Shown: positions 8,380 to 18,362 of the stretch, one piece after another | How the letters are laid out: each line of letters begins with the position of its first letter | Position numbering within the stretch: position 1 is the first letter of the stretch | Source: Gordonia sp. KTR9 | Lineage (GTDB): Bacteria > Actinomycetota > Actinomycetes > Mycobacteriales > Mycobacteriaceae | Direction: 5' to 3' | Assembly: GCF_000143885.2 (NCBI RefSeq) | Contig: NC_018581.1 | Span: forward strand, 1,674,001-1,738,000 | Length of the DNA: 64,000 nt | The notes under the pieces: model-generated | What the model was told of the DNA's origin: nothing | Seen by the model: the letters and a program-made list of their open reading frames with translations, nothing else | Database searches by the model: none | Program-made: the position numbers and the translations under genes

Positions 8380-9786
8380 ATGGTCACTTCCCCCGATGCC
8401 GCGCGCCGCGACAACGTGATCCTGGTGCACTGGCACGATCTCGGTCGCCATCTGCGGTGTTATGGCGCGGACGGCGTCGAGAGCCCTGTTCTCGACGACC
8501 TGGCGGCGTCCGGTATCCGATTCGCCGACGCGCACGCGACGGCACCCCTGTGCTCGCCCGCCCGCGGCTCGCTGTTCACCGGACGCTATCCCCACGGCAA
8601 CGGGCTCGTCGGTCTCGCCCACCACGGGTTCGAGTACTTCCCGGACGTGCAGACCCTCCCGGAGCTCCTCGCCGGCGCGGGATACCGTTCGGCGCTCTTC
8701 GGCATGCAGCACGAGAGCGCCGATCCCGGCCGGCTCGGCTTCGACTCGGTGGACGTGTCGGACTCGCGGTGCGACTACGTGGTGGACCAGTCCCAGGAAT
8801 GGTTGCGGCGTCACGCCCACGACGGACGCCCGTTCTTCCTCACCGCGGGCTTCTTCGAGACGCATCGGCCCTACCCGGCCGACGAGTACAAACCCGCCGA
8901 CACCAGCACGATCGCCGTACCCGGCTTCCTGCCGGACACCGACGACGTACGCGACGATCTGGCGGGCCTGCACGGATCGATCACCAAGGCCGACGCCGCC
9001 GTCGGCCGGCTGCTCGACACCGTGGCCGAACTCGGCCTCGACGACTCCACCTGGATCGTGTTCGTCACCGACCACGGCCTGGCCTTCCCGCGCGCGAAGT
9101 CGACGCTGTACGCCGAGGGCACCGGGGTCGCGCTGATCATGCGGCCGCCCACGCGGCGCGGCATCGCCCCGGCGGTCTACGACGACCTGTTCTCCGGGGT
9201 GGACCTCACGCCGACGCTGCTGGAGTTGGTGGGTCTGGACATCCCGGACGCCGTGGACGGTGACTCGCACGCCGCGGCCCTCGCGGGCGCGGCAGACTCG
9301 GCCGTCCGGACCGAGGTGTTCACCGAGAAGACCTACCACGATGCCTTCGACCCGATGCGGGCCGTGCGCACCAAGGAGTTCAGCTACATCGAGAACTACG
9401 CGGCCCGGCCGGCGTTGCTGCTGCCGCTCGACATAGCCGACAGCTTGTCCGCGCGATCGCTGGATCAGCAAGAAATACAACGGGATCGGTCTCGGGTCGA
9501 ACTCTACGACCTGCGTTCCGATCCCCATGAACGCAACAATGTCGCCGACGACCCGTCCTACGCCCAGGTCCGTTCCGAGCTTGCGCGAGCGCTGGCCGAC
9601 TGGCGGGTCCGCACCGGCGACGAACTGCCCGACGACGAGGCCGGAACGGCCATCGCACAGGCCTTCATGGACGCATTCCACACCAAGGCGGCGCAGGTCG
9701 CGGCGGAGGAAGAGGCGTTGCCGTCGCGGCGTCCGCTGGGCGCTCGGCGAGAGCTGGCCGGCGACATCACGTCGGGCGAGCGCTGA
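8380..9786 (+). CDS. Type I (formylglycine-dependent) sulfatase
   Basis: 468 residues. The sulfatase signature CSPARGSLFTGR is at residues 58-69, with Cys58 the residue converted to formylglycine and Arg62 in the active site. FVTDHGLAF supplies the metal-binding Asp/His pair near residue 230. The C-terminal LYDLRSDPHERNN motif is typical of the alkaline-phosphatase-like sulfatases. There is no signal peptide, so it looks cytoplasmic. The gene for the matching formylglycine-generating enzyme lies at 13655, and a sulfotransferase with PAPS-making enzymes lies between them. The substrate is unknown; a sulfated trehalose or lipid made by the neighbouring genes is one possibility, scavenging of external sulfate esters another. 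Confidence 0.9.
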   Translation: MVTSPDAARRDNVILVHWHDLGRHLRCYGADGVESPVLDDLAASGIRFADAHATAPLCSPARGSLFTGRYPHGNGLVGLAHHGFEYFPDVQTLPELLAGAGYRSALFGMQHESADPGRLGFDSVDVSDSRCDYVVDQSQEWLRRHAHDGRPFFLTAGFFETHRPYPADEYKPADTSTIAVPGFLPDTDDVRDDLAGLHGSITKADAAVGRLLDTVAELGLDDSTWIVFVTDHGLAFPRAKSTLYAEGTGVALIMRPPTRRGIAPAVYDDLFSGVDLTPTLLELVGLDIPDAVDGDSHAAALAGAADSAVRTEVFTEKTYHDAFDPMRAVRTKEFSYIENYAARPALLLPLDIADSLSARSLDQQEIQRDRSRVELYDLRSDPHERNNVADDPSYAQVRSELARALADWRVRTGDELPDDEAGTAIAQAFMDAFHTKAAQVAAEEEALPSRRPLGARRELAGDITSGER

Positions 9787-9892
9787 GGGGCGCGGGGCGC
9801 GAAACCGTCATCTCGGACACCGCGCGCCTGCGTGCTGCACAGCGCGGTCGCAGTGTCAATGGTTTCGACCTCCGTGCGCGTAAAAGGCCAGC

Positions 9893-9920
9893 TTGCGGAG
9901 GTTTTTCGGCTCGCTAGACT
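9893..9920 (+). promoter_or_regulatory. Promoter for the stf0-cysD-cysNC-FGE operon
   Basis: TTGCGG, a 16-bp spacer and TAGACT end eight bases before the ATG at 9929. The transcript would start almost at the start codon, giving a nearly leaderless mRNA. This indicates that the sulfation operon has its own promoter, separate from the sulfatase. Confidence 0.6.
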
Positions 9921-9928
9921 CATCGTTC

Positions 9929-10738
9929 ATGTCAGTGACGTCCTCATCGGGACCGGCAAACTATCTGGTGTGCGCGAGCCAGCGCAGTGGCAGCACGCTG
10001 CTGGTGGAATCGCTCGCCGCCACCGGCGTCGCGGGTCGTCCGGAGGAGTTCTTCCAGTACTTTCCCGCCTCCTCCCAGGCGCCGCAGCCGCGTGAGTGGT
10101 TCGCCGGCGTCACCGATCCCACGATCCTCGATCTGCTCGATCCAGTCGATCCGGGCGTCGTCGACACCCGTGATTCGTCGACCTGGCGGTCTGACGTCCG
10201 GGCCGCGGGACGCACCCCGAACGGTGTGTGGGGTGGCAAGCTCATGTGGAACCAGACGCCGCTGCTCGTCTCGCGCAGCCGAATCGCCTCGGGTGCGCTC
10301 CGCGATTCCGTCCGCTGGCTGTTCGACGGAGCCGACCCGCTCTACGTGCACGTCTATCGCGATGACGTTGTGCCGCAGGCGGTGTCGATGTGGCGCGCGG
10401 TGCAGACCCGCGTGTGGCGTCATGACGGCTCCGACGCCGACGAGCACGACGACGCGGTGTATAACGCAGGTGGCATCGCGCACCTCGCCGGCATCCTGAT
10501 CGACCAGGAACGGCAGTGGCGCAACTGGTTTGCCACCGAGGGGATCGAACCGCTCGACATCGAGTTCCGGGACCTGGTCCACGATCCCGCGAAGGCGACG
10601 GCGCGGGTGCTGGAGAAGATCGGGCAGGACCCGGAACTGGCACCCCCGCCGCCACTGAAACCTCAGTCCAATTCGCGGTCCAAGGAGTGGGCCCGACGTT
10701 ATCGAGACGACGCCGAACGAAACGGATATCCACTGTGA
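9929..10738 (+). CDS. stf0: Stf0-family PAPS-dependent trehalose sulfotransferase
   Basis: 269 residues, the usual Stf0 length. The 5'-phosphosulfate-binding loop [14 protein letters not shown] is near residue 12, PEEFFQYF follows (Glu40 aligns with the general base Glu36 known in the mycobacterial enzyme), [13 protein letters not shown] and [16 protein letters not shown] match the family closely, and the C-terminus [13 protein letters not shown] is also conserved. Stf0 transfers sulfate from PAPS to the 2-position of trehalose, the first step of sulfolipid synthesis in M. tuberculosis. I chose the ATG at 9929, not the upstream ATG at 9893, because a -10 box ends at 9920. The stop overlaps the GTG of cysD. 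Confidence 0.9.
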   Translation: MSVTSSSGPANYLVCASQRSGSTLLVESLAATGVAGRPEEFFQYFPASSQAPQPREWFAGVTDPTILDLLDPVDPGVVDTRDSSTWRSDVRAAGRTPNGVWGGKLMWNQTPLLVSRSRIASGALRDSVRWLFDGADPLYVHVYRDDVVPQAVSMWRAVQTRVWRHDGSDADEHDDAVYNAGGIAHLAGILIDQERQWRNWFATEGIEPLDIEFRDLVHDPAKATARVLEKIGQDPELAPPPPLKPQSNSRSKEWARRYRDDAERNGYPL

Positions 10739-11721
10739 CCGCTGTAGACGAGAGTTCGCTCGATCAGACAACCGGCCGGGACGGGCCCGGCAACCCCGGT
10801 GGCTTCGACCATGTGACCGCCATCCGTGTGCTGGAAGCCGAAGCGGTGCACATCATCCGCGAGGTGGTCGCCGAACTGGAACGTCCGGTGCTGCTGTTCT
10901 CCGGCGGCAAGGACTCCATCGTCCTGCTCCGGCTGGCCGAGAAGGCTTTTCGGCCCGCACCGCTGCCGTTCCCGATCATGCACGTCGACACCGGACACAA
11001 TTTCGACGAGGTGATCGAGTTCCGTGACCGTCGGGTCGCGCCGACCGCCGAGAACCCCGAGGGCATCGAACTCATCGTCGCCTCGGTCCAGGAGTCCATC
11101 GATTCCGGACGCATCGCCGAGTCGACCGACCCGTCGGGGTCGCGGAACCGGCTGCAGACGCGCACCCTGCTCGACGCACTCGAGGCGGGCGGGTTCGACG
11201 CCGCGTTCGGCGGTGCCCGCCGCGACGAGGAGCGTGCCCGCGCCAAAGAGCGCATCTTCAGCTTTCGCGACGAGTTCGGCCAGTGGGATCCCCGCGCACA
11301 GCGGCCCGAGCCGTGGTCGCTGTACAACGGGCGGATCCGTCGCGGGGAGTCGGTGCGCGTCTTCCCGCTCTCGAACTGGACCGAGACCGACATCTGGCGC
11401 TACATCGAGCTCGAGGACCTCGAGCTCCCGTCGATCTATTTCGCCGCCGAACGGGAGGTGTTCGACCGGGACGGCATCCTGCTCTCGGTCTCAGAGCATT
11501 CCCGGCCCCGCGAGGACGACGAGGTGCGGACCGAGTGGGTGCGCTACCGCACCGTCGGCGACCTGACGATCACCGGCGCCGTCCGGTCCAGGGCGACCAC
11601 GATCTCCGAGATCATCGCGGAGATCAGCGAATCCACCGTCTCCGAGCGCGGCGAGACCCGTGCCGACGACCGCACGTCCAGTGCCGCCATGGAAGACCGC
11701 AAGCGCGAAGGGTATTTCTGA
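10735..11721 (+). CDS. cysD: Sulfate adenylyltransferase subunit 2
   Basis: 328 residues. The PP-loop ATP pyrophosphatase motif [42 protein letters not shown] and the C-terminal [10 protein letters not shown] are hallmark CysD sequences. With CysN it forms ATP sulfurylase, making adenosine 5'-phosphosulfate from sulfate and ATP with GTP hydrolysis. The GTG start overlaps the stf0 stop by four bases (GTGA). The N-terminus is about 25 residues longer than the E. coli protein. Confidence 0.97.
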   Translation: MTAVDESSLDQTTGRDGPGNPGGFDHVTAIRVLEAEAVHIIREVVAELERPVLLFSGGKDSIVLLRLAEKAFRPAPLPFPIMHVDTGHNFDEVIEFRDRRVAPTAENPEGIELIVASVQESIDSGRIAESTDPSGSRNRLQTRTLLDALEAGGFDAAFGGARRDEERARAKERIFSFRDEFGQWDPRAQRPEPWSLYNGRIRRGESVRVFPLSNWTETDIWRYIELEDLELPSIYFAAEREVFDRDGILLSVSEHSRPREDDEVRTEWVRYRTVGDLTITGAVRSRATTISEIIAEISESTVSERGETRADDRTSSAAMEDRKREGYF

Positions 11722-13658
11722 TGACTCTCACCTCTCCGCAGCCGGTTGTCCCCGGTGACGACAAGACCAGCACGGCCGCACGGCAATTCCTGCGCATCGC
11801 CACCGCGGGCAGCGTCGACGACGGGAAGTCCACGCTGATCGGCCGGATTCTGCACGACACCGGCAGCCTGCCGACCGATCACCTCGCCGCGGTCACCGAC
11901 GGTGACGGTGACGTCGACCTCGCGGCCCTCTCCGACGGCCTGCGCGCCGAACGCGAACAGGGCATCACGATCGACGTGGCCTACCGCTTCTTCTCCACGC
12001 CCACACGTAGTTACGTCCTCGCCGACACTCCCGGCCACGAGCGGTACACCCGCAACATGTTCACCGGGGCGTCCAATGCGCACGTCGCCATCCTGCTCGT
12101 CGACGCCCGGCACGGTCTGCTGCGGCAGACCCGGCGGCACGCGCGGATCGCCACACTCGTCGGCGTGCCGCACGTGATCGCGGCAGTCAACAAGATCGAC
12201 CTCGTCGACTACTCCGAGCATCGTTTCGACGAGATCCGCGCCGATCTCGCCGAACTCGCCGTGCAACTCGGGATCGGGGAGATCCCGGCGATCCCGGTGG
12301 CCGCCAAGCACGGTGACAACGTCGTGCACCGCTCGTCGAACACACCGTGGTACTCCGGCACGACCCTGCTGGAGTACCTCGAGGACGTCGAACTGCACGC
12401 GCCCGCGCCGGTGACCGAGGAACTGCGCCTCCCGATCCAGTGGGTGTCGCGTCCTGGGGAGTCGAATCGGGCCGGGTCGGACCGGCGTACGTACACCGGC
12501 CGACTCGCCTCCGGAACCCTGCGCGTCGGTGACGAGATCGTCGTGCTGCCCTCGGGCAGTCGATCGACCGTTTCCGCGCTGGACACCCTCGACCCGTCGA
12601 GAGACGTTGCGGTGGCCCCCCTCTCGGTGGGAATCCAGATCACCGACGACATCGACATCGGACGCGGCGACATCATCGTCAGCGGTGCGCAGGGCGCGCA
12701 CCTGCCGGTCCTCGCCCGGGAGATCGACGCGCACGTGTGCTGGCTGTCGAACTCTCCGCTGCGGGCCGGGGACCGCGTCGCGCTTAAACACGGCCCCGCC
12801 ACGGTGCGTGCCACCGTCCAGTCCCTGGAGCGGCGTCTCGACCCGGACACCCTGATCGAGCACGTCGCGCCGGGCGAACTCGCGCTCAACGACATCGGCA
12901 CCGTCACGCTGCGGACGTCGTCGGTGGTGCCGGCGGATCCCTACGCGAGCAACCGGGACACCGGGGCGTTCATCCTCATCGACGAGGCGTCCAACGACAC
13001 GGTGGGCGCGGGGACGATCCTCGAGCCGCGAGAAGTCGTCCCCGGCAAGGCAACCCGCAACGACATCAAGTGGCATCCGAGTTCGCTGGCACGAGCCGAG
13101 CGCTGGGCGCACACCGAACAGCGCGGCGCGACGGTGTGGCTCACCGGTCTGCCGGCGTCGGGCAAGTCCACGGTCGCCGTCGCCCTCGAACGAGCCATCG
13201 TCAGCCGTGGCCGCGTCGCCTATCTCCTCGACGGCGACAACATCCGGCACGGGATCTCCGACGACCTCGGCTTCTCGGCCGGCGACCGTGCGGAGAACAT
13301 CCGCCGTGTCGGACACGTCGCCCGGCTCTTCGCCGACGCAGGGGTCATCGCGATCGCGTCGATGGTCTCGCCACTGCGCTCCGACCGAGAGATCGCCCGC
13401 GAACTCCATCGCGCCGCCGACCTCGACTTCATCGAGGTCCACGTGTCGACGCCCGTCACCGAATGCGAGCGCCGCGACCCCAAGGGACTCTACGAACGCG
13501 CCCGCCGCGGCGAACTGCGCGGGCTCACCGGCATCGACGCGCCCTACGAGAGTCCTGAGAACCCCGACCTGCGATTCGACACCACCGGCGCGGACATCGA
13601 CCGGCTGGCGTCGCTCATCCTCGGTGCCCTGATGGATCGCGGCATCATGGCGGGGTGA
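11721..13658 (+). CDS. cysNC: Bifunctional sulfate adenylyltransferase subunit 1 / adenylylsulfate kinase
   Basis: 645 residues. The N-terminal two thirds is the CysN GTPase: P-loop GSVDDGKST near residue 30, the DTPGHERYTRNM switch and NKID. The C-terminal third is APS kinase (CysC) with P-loop GLPASGKST at residues 476-484, LDGDNIRHGISDDLGF, and DPKGLYERARRGE. The protein makes APS and phosphorylates it to PAPS, the sulfate donor for Stf0. The fused CysN-CysC arrangement is standard in mycobacteria. The ATG overlaps the cysD stop by one base, and the FGE start overlaps its stop. Confidence 0.97.
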   Translation: MTLTSPQPVVPGDDKTSTAARQFLRIATAGSVDDGKSTLIGRILHDTGSLPTDHLAAVTDGDGDVDLAALSDGLRAEREQGITIDVAYRFFSTPTRSYVLADTPGHERYTRNMFTGASNAHVAILLVDARHGLLRQTRRHARIATLVGVPHVIAAVNKIDLVDYSEHRFDEIRADLAELAVQLGIGEIPAIPVAAKHGDNVVHRSSNTPWYSGTTLLEYLEDVELHAPAPVTEELRLPIQWVSRPGESNRAGSDRRTYTGRLASGTLRVGDEIVVLPSGSRSTVSALDTLDPSRDVAVAPLSVGIQITDDIDIGRGDIIVSGAQGAHLPVLAREIDAHVCWLSNSPLRAGDRVALKHGPATVRATVQSLERRLDPDTLIEHVAPGELALNDIGTVTLRTSSVVPADPYASNRDTGAFILIDEASNDTVGAGTILEPREVVPGKATRNDIKWHPSSLARAERWAHTEQRGATVWLTGLPASGKSTVAVALERAIVSRGRVAYLLDGDNIRHGISDDLGFSAGDRAENIRRVGHVARLFADAGVIAIASMVSPLRSDREIARELHRAADLDFIEVHVSTPVTECERRDPKGLYERARRGELRGLTGIDAPYESPENPDLRFDTTGADIDRLASLILGALMDRGIMAG

Positions 13659-14587
13659 GTTGTTGTCATCCCCACCGACCCGCCCACCACGACGCGGGTG
13701 GGTCGCCTCCGCCGGCGGGCGAGCCGGCCGGCGGCGGATCCGGGCCGCACCTCGTCGAGACGGTGGACATCCCGGCCGGGGTCTTCGCGATGGGCGATGC
13801 ATTCGACGAGGGGTATCGCACCGACGGTGAGACGCCGGTGCACGAGGTCGAGCTCAGCGCGTTCTCGATCGATGCGACCACGGTGACCAACGCCGCGTTC
13901 GCATCCTTCGTCGCGGCAACCGGTCACCGGACCGACGCCGAGATCTTCGGCGGCTCCGCGGTCTTCCACACCTACGCGACCGCGCCCGGCGAACCCGTAC
14001 CGGGCACCCCGTGGTGGCTGGCCGTCGACGGTGCGTCGTGGCGTCGCCCCGCGGGTCCGGGCAGCGTCGTCGACGGCCTGGCGGACCATCCCGTCGTCCA
14101 CGTCAGTCACCGCGACGCGCAGGCCTACTGCGCGTGGGCCGGACGCGCCCTGCCGACCGAGGCCCAGTGGGAGTACGCGGCCCGGGGAGGACTGCACGGG
14201 GCGCGGTTCCCGTGGGGCGACGAGCCGCCGACCGCCGACGATCCGCGGTGCAACATCTTCCGAGGCGACTTCCCGAACGAGCCGACCGACCGGGTCGGCA
14301 CCACGCCCGTGCGGATGTTCGAGCCCAACGGTCACGGTCTGTACCAATGCGCGGGCAACGTGTGGGAATGGTGCGCCGACACGTTCAGCGCGCGGTACTA
14401 CCGCGTGTCCGACCGCACCGATCCGACGGGGCCGGGTCGGGGGAGCGCCCGCGTCCTCCGCGGCGGCAGCCACCTCTGCCACGACTCGTACTGCCATCGC
14501 TACCGGGTGGCCGCGCGATCACACAACACGCCGGAGTCGACCGCGAGCAACATCGGGTTCCGAACCGTGGGGCCACCGGTCGGCTGA
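13655..14587 (+). CDS. Formylglycine-generating enzyme (sulfatase-activating, SUMF1 type)
   Basis: 310 residues. The FGE-sulfatase fold is evident: PAGVFAMGDAFDEGY, VTNAAFASFVAATGH, LPTEAQWEYAARGG, NVWEWCADTF and RVLRGGSHLCHDSYCHRYRV. Cys275 and Cys280 correspond to the copper-binding catalytic pair of the M. tuberculosis (Rv0712) and Streptomyces enzymes, so it should be active. It oxidises the Cys of CxPxR motifs to formylglycine; the adjacent sulfatase has such a motif at Cys58. The GTG start overlaps the cysNC stop by four bases. Its place at the end of a PAPS/sulfotransferase operon is unusual. Confidence 0.94.
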   Translation: MSCCHPHRPAHHDAGGSPPPAGEPAGGGSGPHLVETVDIPAGVFAMGDAFDEGYRTDGETPVHEVELSAFSIDATTVTNAAFASFVAATGHRTDAEIFGGSAVFHTYATAPGEPVPGTPWWLAVDGASWRRPAGPGSVVDGLADHPVVHVSHRDAQAYCAWAGRALPTEAQWEYAARGGLHGARFPWGDEPPTADDPRCNIFRGDFPNEPTDRVGTTPVRMFEPNGHGLYQCAGNVWEWCADTFSARYYRVSDRTDPTGPGRGSARVLRGGSHLCHDSYCHRYRVAARSHNTPESTASNIGFRTVGPPVG

Positions 14588-14615
14588 CGGCGGGGTCCGG
14601 CGCCCGGCACCAACA

Positions 14616-14713
14616 GGCCCGCTCGCTTCGCTCCCGGCGCCGCACACATCGGGCCCGCTCGCTTCGCTCCCGGCGCCGCACACATCGGGCCCGCTCGCTT
14701 CGCTCCCGGCGCC
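14616..14713. repeat. Tandem repeat, family A: three 26-bp units, 36-bp period
   Basis: The unit GGCCCGCTCGCTTCGCTCCC followed by GGCGCC occurs at 14616-14641, 14652-14677 and 14688-14713, separated by identical 10-base linkers (GCACACATCG). The same unit, with one or two changes, recurs in tandem at 29114-29176 (opposite orientation) and 34672-34733. It follows the FGE gene; the rest of the 268-bp gap before lpqU contains no gene. Confidence 0.95.
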
Positions 14714-14855
14714 CGGGAACCGAACTCCACCGCGGTCAGTTGAGTCAGCAGACTGTGTGTGGTTTTCGCCGAGAGCCGATCGGTTGTGCGATCGTGGTCC
14801 CCTCGGGCGGTTCCGCCCGCGAAATCACCCCGACCGGGACAGGAGTAGGGCAGGC

Positions 14856-15644
14856 ATGCGTGTGGAGGGCCGGGATGCGGTGCGTCGACGAGCGAGGCGG
14901 CCGAAGTCGTGGAAGAACGGCCTCGTGGCCTCGACCGTGGCGATCGCGTCGTCGGTCCTGCTCGCCGGCTGCATCGACCTGCCGTCGCTGAGCAGGCCGG
15001 ACATCCCGGAGGGCATCCCGCCGGGAGCGGGAGTGCCGCAGCCCTACATCGACATCAACGCGCCCGGACGTACCGCGAACAAGATGCACGACTGGGCGGT
15101 GCCGATCTCGGAGTCCACCGGCATCCCGATCGTCTCCCTGCAGGCCTACGGCAACGCCGCCGAGATCCAGCGCCAGCAACATCCCGAGTGCGGCATCGCC
15201 TGGACGACACTGGCCGGGATCGCCGGCGTCGAGAGCAAACACGGCCAGTACCGCGGATCGGAGGTGGCCGACAACGGAGACGTCAGCCCACCCATCCGCG
15301 GCGCCAAACTCGACGGCACCCGCGGGAACATGGAGATCCGCGACACCGACGGCGGCGCCCTCGACGGTGATGCCACCCACGACCGCGCGATGGGGCCGTT
15401 CCAGTTCATCCCCGAGACGTGGAAGCGCTACGGAGTCGACGCCAGCGGCGACGGCGTGCCCGACCCCGACAACATCGACGACGCCGCCCTCTCGGCGGCT
15501 CGCTACCTCTGTGTCTCCTCCGGCAACGACATGACGAATCCGGAGGGGTGGGAGAAGGCCGTCCGGACCTACAACAACTCGATGGCCTACGTCCTCGACG
15601 TGCGGGACCACGCCAACGCCTACTCGATCAACGTCCGCTTCTGA
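14856..15644 (+). CDS. lpqU: LpqU-like lytic murein transglycosylase lipoprotein
   Basis: 262 residues. An Arg/Lys-rich start, a short hydrophobic stretch and LLAGC form a lipoprotein signal (acylated Cys near residue 42). The SLT2-type domain shows GIAGVESKHGQY with the catalytic Glu, AMGPFQFIPETWKRYG, DNIDDAALSAARYLC and AVRTYNNSMAYVLDV. It cleaves the glycan strands of peptidoglycan at the outer face of the membrane. AGGAG lies about ten bases before the ATG. In M. tuberculosis lpqU (Rv1022) lies between mazG and eno, as it does here if the 14-kb insert is removed. Confidence 0.92.
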   Translation: MRVEGRDAVRRRARRPKSWKNGLVASTVAIASSVLLAGCIDLPSLSRPDIPEGIPPGAGVPQPYIDINAPGRTANKMHDWAVPISESTGIPIVSLQAYGNAAEIQRQQHPECGIAWTTLAGIAGVESKHGQYRGSEVADNGDVSPPIRGAKLDGTRGNMEIRDTDGGALDGDATHDRAMGPFQFIPETWKRYGVDASGDGVPDPDNIDDAALSAARYLCVSSGNDMTNPEGWEKAVRTYNNSMAYVLDVRDHANAYSINVRF

Positions 15645-15712
15645 CCGTCGCGGGTGAACAGCTGTGCCGGTTGCGCCGACCTTGTCACGTGCGGCTTCGG
15701 CGCAGCCACTAG

Positions 15713-17113
<1,401 letters not shown>

Positions 17114-17125
17114 TTAGCTGTCTGC

Positions 17126-17806
17126 ATGGCTTCGCAGCGACGTCACCGCGGTGACGGGCGTCAGCGTGGGCGCGATCGTCGGGTAGACGCGCGCTCACGC
17201 GAACGCGCCCGTCGCACGCGGCGGCACGCTCGTCCGGCCCAGCCGGTGACGCCCGAGGACATGGTCGAGGTGGGTGGGCAGCCGCCGACCGACGCGACCG
17301 GCCCGGCTGCCGCCGACGCACCGGATACCGATGTCGATGCCGGTCGGGTCGGACGCGACCGCGCGCCGCGGAACCGGCGCCGCCGCCCCGCCCGCGGCGG
17401 ACTCGGTGCCCGGTTACGCGGAATCGAGATGACTCCCGCAAGTCTCGCGACGCTCGTCATCACCGTCGTCGTGGTGTGCGTCGTGGCGCTGACCCTCGCG
17501 ATGCCGCTGCGGACGTATTTCAGTCAGCGGTCGGAATTCCGTCAGCTGACCGCGTCGAACGAGCAGCTACAGCGCGAGGTCGCGGACTATCAGCAGAAGG
17601 TCAACGAGCAGAACGATCCCGCCTACATCGAGGCCCAGGCGCGGACGCGTCTGCAATTCGTCAAACCAGGAGAGATCCCGCTCGTGATGTTGTTCCCCGC
17701 CGACGAGGCGCGGCGTGAGGCCGCCGAACGCGCCGAGGAGCGTGCCCGCGCGCCCTGGTACGGAAACCTCTGGGACACCTTGTCGACCCCACCCGGCGTG
17801 CAGTGA
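17126..17806 (+). CDS. ftsB: FtsB/DivIC-type septum formation initiator
   Basis: 226 residues. A long basic, disordered cytoplasmic N-terminus of about 100 residues is followed by one membrane segment (ASLATLVITVVVVCVVALTL) and an extracellular coiled coil (RSEFRQLTASNEQLQREVAD), then the DPAYIEAQARTRLQFVKPGE motif typical of FtsB/DivIC. These proteins link FtsQ and FtsL in the divisome. The position directly after eno matches Rv1024 in M. tuberculosis. Confidence 0.9.
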   Translation: MASQRRHRGDGRQRGRDRRVDARSRERARRTRRHARPAQPVTPEDMVEVGGQPPTDATGPAAADAPDTDVDAGRVGRDRAPRNRRRRPARGGLGARLRGIEMTPASLATLVITVVVVCVVALTLAMPLRTYFSQRSEFRQLTASNEQLQREVADYQQKVNEQNDPAYIEAQARTRLQFVKPGEIPLVMLFPADEARREAAERAEERARAPWYGNLWDTLSTPPGVQ

Positions 17807-17816
17807 GTTCCGTCGA

Positions 17817-18362
17817 GTGAACACCGCCGACAGCAACGTCTCCGCGGAGGATCTCGCCACGGTCGCCGCCCAGCTCGGGCGCGAACCGCGCGGGGTCCTC
17901 GAGATCAGCTACCGCACGCCCGACGGCAAGCCCGCCGTGGTCAAGACCGCGCCCCGGCTGCCCGACGGCACGCCGTTCCCGACCCTGTACTACCTGACCG
18001 ATCCGCGTCTGACCGCCGAGGCCAGTCGTCAGGAGTCGGCCGGCGTGATGAAGGGGATGACCGCGCGCCTGCACGACGACGCACAACTCGCCGCCGCCTA
18101 CCGGCGCGCGCACGAGGACTATCTCGCCGAACGCGACGCGATCGAGCCGCTCGGCACCGATTTCACCGGCGGGGGAATGCCGGACCGGGTGAAGTGCCTC
18201 CACGTCTTGATCGCGCACTCGCTGGCGAAGGGGCCCGGACTCAATCCGCTCGGTGACGAGGCGGTGGCGCTCGCGGCCGCGAACGGATTGCGTGGCAGCG
18301 CGATTCCGCAGGATTGGCCCGAGCCGGCCGAGCCCGCCGAGCCCACGGGGGACGACGGATGA
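17817..18362 (+). CDS. DUF501 family protein
   Basis: 181 residues. DLATVAAQLGREPRGVLEISYR, LPDGTPFPTLYYLTDPRL, GGGMPDRVKCLHVLIAHSLAKGPG and NPLGDEAV match the DUF501 family found between ftsB and ppx in actinobacteria (Rv1025 in M. tuberculosis). The conserved Cys/His in VKCLHVLIAH suggests a catalytic or metal role, but no function is established. It starts with GTG at 17817; the next gene overlaps its stop by four bases. Confidence 0.9.
   Translation: MNTADSNVSAEDLATVAAQLGREPRGVLEISYRTPDGKPAVVKTAPRLPDGTPFPTLYYLTDPRLTAEASRQESAGVMKGMTARLHDDAQLAAAYRRAHEDYLAERDAIEPLGTDFTGGGMPDRVKCLHVLIAHSLAKGPGLNPLGDEAVALAAANGLRGSAIPQDWPEPAEPAEPTGDDG

Noticed and set aside
8248..9681. Long minus-strand open frame opposite the sulfatase
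   Set aside because: It is an antisense shadow: Gly/Arg/Val-rich, no family motif and no ribosome site, while the plus strand encodes an intact sulfatase.
14616..14713. CRISPR-like array (26-bp repeats, regular period)
   Set aside because: The spacers are only 10 bases and identical to each other, and no cas genes are present; it is a simple tandem repeat whose unit recurs elsewhere.
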